Source: Neorhodopirellula pilleata
Lineage (GTDB): Bacteria; Planctomycetota; Planctomycetia; Pirellulales; Pirellulaceae
Direction of reading: 5' to 3'
Assembly: GCF_007859915.1 (NCBI RefSeq)
Contig: NZ_SJPM01000013.1
Location: 62,001-126,000, forward strand
Length of the DNA stretch: 64,000 nt
Part shown: positions 61,298-64,000 of the stretch, one piece after another
How positions within the stretch are numbered: position 1 is the first letter of the stretch
How the letters are laid out: each line of letters opens with the position of its first letter
Program-made: the position numbers and the translations under genes
Notes under the pieces: generated by a model
Told to the model about the DNA's origin: nothing
Database searches by the model: none
The model's input: the letters and a program-made list of their open reading frames with translations, nothing else

Positions 61298-63538
61298 TCA
61301 GAAAACGCCAACACCGACCGGCGCGGGGAGTTGGTCGATCAATCGGTATTGAAGTGAACCTAATAAATCCCGATCGAGCCGATCGTTCACTTGGGCCAAC
61401 AACGCGTCGTCGTATTGCGATAGAAACCGTTGGGATTGGTAGTAGTTCAAGTCGAAGGTTCGATCCCGAATCTGTTCATCCGGGCCGACTCGAAGCTTCT
61501 CATCAACGAGTTCGGGATTGAGACGCGTCAACTTCAGTTGCCTTTCTAGTGTTCGCAAAACCGCAAACTGATCTTCTTGAATCGTTTCGGAACGAACGAC
61601 TTGGGCAAACACCGGATCGATCGCCATACCAAGCCACATGCGGACGAGCAAATTGTATCGATCGATCGGATTTCGGCCCTGATACGTTCGGCTGGATCCG
61701 AGAACAAAATCGGCGAAGGAGCACTGAGTCCGACGTCCCTGTTTTTCAAACCGGTAAAACGAGGCGAGCCAGGAGTACGGATGCCGCACACAGATGACAA
61801 ACTTCAACGGGTTGCCGTGAATTTGGTCGCCCTGGCACCACAAATTCGGCCCGTGCTTCCATCCCAATTGATTTTGAAGGACATCGGTTGCAAAGTTCAG
61901 ACGCAACAGGTGACTGATCAGGTTGGTGCAGCTTCGCGGTAAACCATAGATTTTGACAAAACTTTCCAACTTGAGACCTTGCCTCGAGATCTTGTTTTGT
62001 CGGTTATCGTCGTTGGCGATCACGGCCCCTCCGCCGCTCGCCAGTTCGTTCAACCCGGCGGCAGAAACCATCGCCGTCTGTGCCGACCATGTTTCGGTGT
62101 CGTTGTTGATATCGGACGTCGACCGAGTCGGATCGTCGGAATGATCAACATCGTACTGCATCGCTTCGGATCGAATATCAATCGCGGGCTGCGGTTGCAG
62201 GACGAGCGGGTTGACGCTCTGGGAAGGCGGGCTGAACAGTTGACAATCGAAACGAACCGACGGTGGTTGCTTGCGGGCCGGTGAGCCATTGACCGACACC
62301 CGCTCGAATCGATCGTTGGTTTCTTCGAGTTCACAAGTCAGTGTGATGGTTTCGCGACGGCCGGCCACCCGCGTCCCGGTCCATTCATGATTGCCCTTCT
62401 CGAGCAAGATCGGAGCCGCTCGGTCGCCCATCAAGGCGAGACAGATGGTCCCGTCGGGTTGCTCGAGTAATTGCCAATGGGTCGGCAATTGACGAACGTT
62501 GCCAGATAGCGTTCCTCCGCTTTCAAATCGCGTCGTACCAACGCAGCGACCGTCGAGCCAGCAGCTCACCTTGGTGGCGCGGGTTAGCCGGTCTCGTTCA
62601 TCCCGGATTGTTTCGCTGCCCCCAACGCTCCACTCGTCGAGGATTTCGTTCCAAGTTTGGCGGAGTTCATCGATGAATCCGAGGCAGACGTCTTCGTGTT
62701 GGAACCCGGCGATACATCGATTCTGAGGTTCGATGGTCCACTTGGCCCTCGCTCGATGTTGAAAAATCACCTGACCGGTCGGATCGAGTTGATAGAGGAC
62801 ACGAAAGTTGGGTGGGCTGCTCGGACCGAATGCAACCGTGTTGAAGGCACGACCTAATCGATGCCATGCGAAACGAAAAGTATCCTTGTCTCCATAGACG
62901 TAGTGGTAGTACACATCGGCGTTCTGATTGAAATACAAACACAAGTTCAGCTCACGCCAAACCTTTGATTTATCTACCAACAATTGTCCGGATTCACACT
63001 CGGGTTCTTCCCGAAAGGGCACATTCATGATCTGCCATGCGGAAGGCTGGACGGTCCCGTACGCGGATGTTTCTCCGCGATAGCGATCGGTCCAAAAAAG
63101 ACTTCCGCTGCGTCGATAGGACCGGTCTGAAAACAAGTATTCGGGGTCACGCACCGGAAGCGAATCCGAATCCAAGTAGAGCACCTCGCGAAACGCACTG
63201 TGAATGATCGCAAATGGTTTGATTGCCCACCCCGGAAGACGCGCCACACCGACGCGACGCGCAACATCACTGGCGTTGACACAGACGACACCGTATGGCT
63301 CGAGCAACGAACGCATCGTCGGCGTCATCTCGGCGTCATCTCGATGCCACAGCTCAATCGGAAGGGAACAGCCGAGATGACGAATCAAACGAACGTTGAC
63401 CCAAGCTTGAATGAAATAGGTCGGTCCTCCGGCACAAATGACGATCCCCTTTCCCTGGAACGAATTCGACGGGTAATCCGGCAAATCGGAAATTGCGTCG
63501 GCCGCACTTTGACGTAGAAAAGCAGTGGCATCTGACAT
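61298..63538 (-). CDS. Glycosyltransferase fused to a sulfotransferase-like domain
   Basis: ATG 63538 (MSDATAFLRQSAAD) gives 746 residues. The N-terminal half (about 25-320) resembles GT71/Mnn1-type mannosyltransferases: IVICAGGPTYFIQAWVNVRL, IKPFAIIHSAFREVLYLDSD with the D-x-D motif, and WTDRYRGETSAYGTVQPSAW. The middle (about 325-530) is beta-rich. The last about 210 residues look like a sulfotransferase: YGLPRSCTNLISHLLRLNF as PAPS 5'-phosphate loop and KFVICVRHPYSWLASFYRF as 3'-phosphate loop. It could transfer a sugar and then sulfate it. No signal peptide, so it is probably cytosolic. Confidence 0.72.
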   Translation of the reverse strand: MSDATAFLRQSAADAISDLPDYPSNSFQGKGIVICAGGPTYFIQAWVNVRLIRHLGCSLPIELWHRDDAEMTPTMRSLLEPYGVVCVNASDVARRVGVARLPGWAIKPFAIIHSAFREVLYLDSDSLPVRDPEYLFSDRSYRRSGSLFWTDRYRGETSAYGTVQPSAWQIMNVPFREEPECESGQLLVDKSKVWRELNLCLYFNQNADVYYHYVYGDKDTFRFAWHRLGRAFNTVAFGPSSPPNFRVLYQLDPTGQVIFQHRARAKWTIEPQNRCIAGFQHEDVCLGFIDELRQTWNEILDEWSVGGSETIRDERDRLTRATKVSCWLDGRCVGTTRFESGGTLSGNVRQLPTHWQLLEQPDGTICLALMGDRAAPILLEKGNHEWTGTRVAGRRETITLTCELEETNDRFERVSVNGSPARKQPPSVRFDCQLFSPPSQSVNPLVLQPQPAIDIRSEAMQYDVDHSDDPTRSTSDINNDTETWSAQTAMVSAAGLNELASGGGAVIANDDNRQNKISRQGLKLESFVKIYGLPRSCTNLISHLLRLNFATDVLQNQLGWKHGPNLWCQGDQIHGNPLKFVICVRHPYSWLASFYRFEKQGRRTQCSFADFVLGSSRTYQGRNPIDRYNLLVRMWLGMAIDPVFAQVVRSETIQEDQFAVLRTLERQLKLTRLNPELVDEKLRVGPDEQIRDRTFDLNYYQSQRFLSQYDDALLAQVNDRLDRDLLGSLQYRLIDQLPAPVGVGVF

Positions 63539-63683
63539 GTTGTGATCGCTTTGGGTTGCGGGGGGAAGCCTTTTACCTAAAATGGCGTGCATGACAGGAA
63601 TATAATCGGGCTCCCACCAGGGTGGTATGATGCTCAGGTTAAGAGGGGATCAAATCACATTATTTCGCCAAACTGACTGACTT

Positions 63684-64000
63684 ATGGCTTTCATCCGTGT
63701 CGTTGAAAATGGCGTGCATCGACTCGATCGCGCCGTCCCTGACGAATTTCAAGAATTGGGGTGCGTCTTCTATCTCGAAGAGTCGTTTGTCGCCACATTG
63801 TCCGTCGGCGGTTCGGTGGAGTGCGGCAACTTCACGGTTTCTTTTTTGAAAAATGATCCGGCTAACACCAAACTCACCCAGGAATCCAATCCGACATCCG
63901 CTGACAGCGATGTTCCGAGGTCAGTTCGGGTATATGAAGAGACCGACGACCTGCAGACCAAAGACCCTCTAATGGGGGACCCGGAAACGATAATGGCGGG
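63684..64000 (+). CDS. Unknown protein, 5' part, runs off the right edge
   Basis: From ATG 63684 the frame is open to the end of the window (105 complete codons). The start MAFIRVVENGVHRLDRAVPD leads into beta-rich sequence (CVFYLEESFVATLSVGGSVE) and then an acidic Asp/Ser/Glu-rich stretch. No family is recognised. The gene is divergent from the glycosyltransferase fusion. No ribosome-binding site is obvious before it. It is a real candidate because the frame does not stop, but a later start is possible. Confidence 0.5.
   Translation, partial: MAFIRVVENGVHRLDRAVPDEFQELGCVFYLEESFVATLSVGGSVECGNFTVSFLKNDPANTKLTQESNPTSADSDVPRSVRVYEETDDLQTKDPLMGDPETIMA

Overview
The window looks like chromosome of a marine planctomycete of the Pirellulales, close to the Rhodopirellula type. 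This rests on gene content, not on a database search. The marker families are DUF1501, a LamG/cytochrome/DUF1549/DUF1553 giant protein, a planctomycete-type haem c protein, Tat-exported Gfo/Idh/MocA and sugar-isomerase proteins, two PknB-like kinases (one with WD40 repeats), a sulfatase remnant and an inverse-autotransporter-like barrel. No phage, transposase, CRISPR array or rRNA was seen. About 42 protein genes or gene fragments, one good tRNA and one degenerate tRNA-like locus are supported.

Layout. 1-10.1 kb: 3' end of apt, a large membrane-anchored TPR protein, a Tat-exported transglutaminase-like protein, a DUF3748 propeller, a Gfo/Idh/MocA oxidoreductase and a di-haem cytochrome c protein. 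10.2-23.5 kb: a divergent MoxR locus. DUF58 and a membrane transglutaminase read left. MoxR, a TPR lipoprotein, an HEIGH membrane protein and a DUF2238 protein read right with overlapping ends, followed by the LamG/DUF1549/DUF1553 and DUF1501 pair. 24.2-35.8 kb: two signalling kinases flank a translationally coupled outer-membrane pair, a TonB-dependent-receptor-like barrel and a barrel plus beta-helix protein. 36.2-46.6 kb: tRNA-Gln with a terminator, YqaE/Pmp3, EcsC, DUF4142, small stress-type membrane proteins, pgi, an SGNH hydrolase, tandem clpP genes, a tRNA-Glu-like locus, a sugar isomerase and msrA. 46.9-55.6 kb: an FHA/GAF/class III cyclase, a deleted sulfatase, and a type II secretion or type IV pilus operon (GspJ, GspK, PilM-N fusion, PilO-P fusion). 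56-64 kb: coaD, an AraC regulator, an HtrA protease, cdd, a coiled-coil exported protein, a glycosyltransferase-sulfotransferase fusion and an open gene running off the right edge.

The most unusual content is the non-coding DNA. Three copies of an approximately 263-bp element (at 0.3, 52.5 and 57.6 kb) share a cloverleaf-like layout: terminal inverted repeats, two 21-nt side hairpins with mutually complementary loops, and a central perfect palindrome of 59, 69 or 75 nt. The palindrome arms differ between copies but always with matching changes on the other arm. At least seven hairpins of a second family (core AACCCGAAGCGTGAGCGAGG) lie between 32 and 47 kb. Other families include elements whose inverted ends supply the stop codons of neighbouring genes, two oppositely oriented heptanucleotide arrays next to coaD, and several short palindromes shared between distant sites. 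These explain most spurious short ORFs in the region.

Functional reading is by family knowledge: envelope biogenesis and protein quality control (MoxR locus, HtrA, two ClpP), signal transduction (kinases, cyclase), outer-membrane transport and surface display, and secretion. No assay or database result was available.
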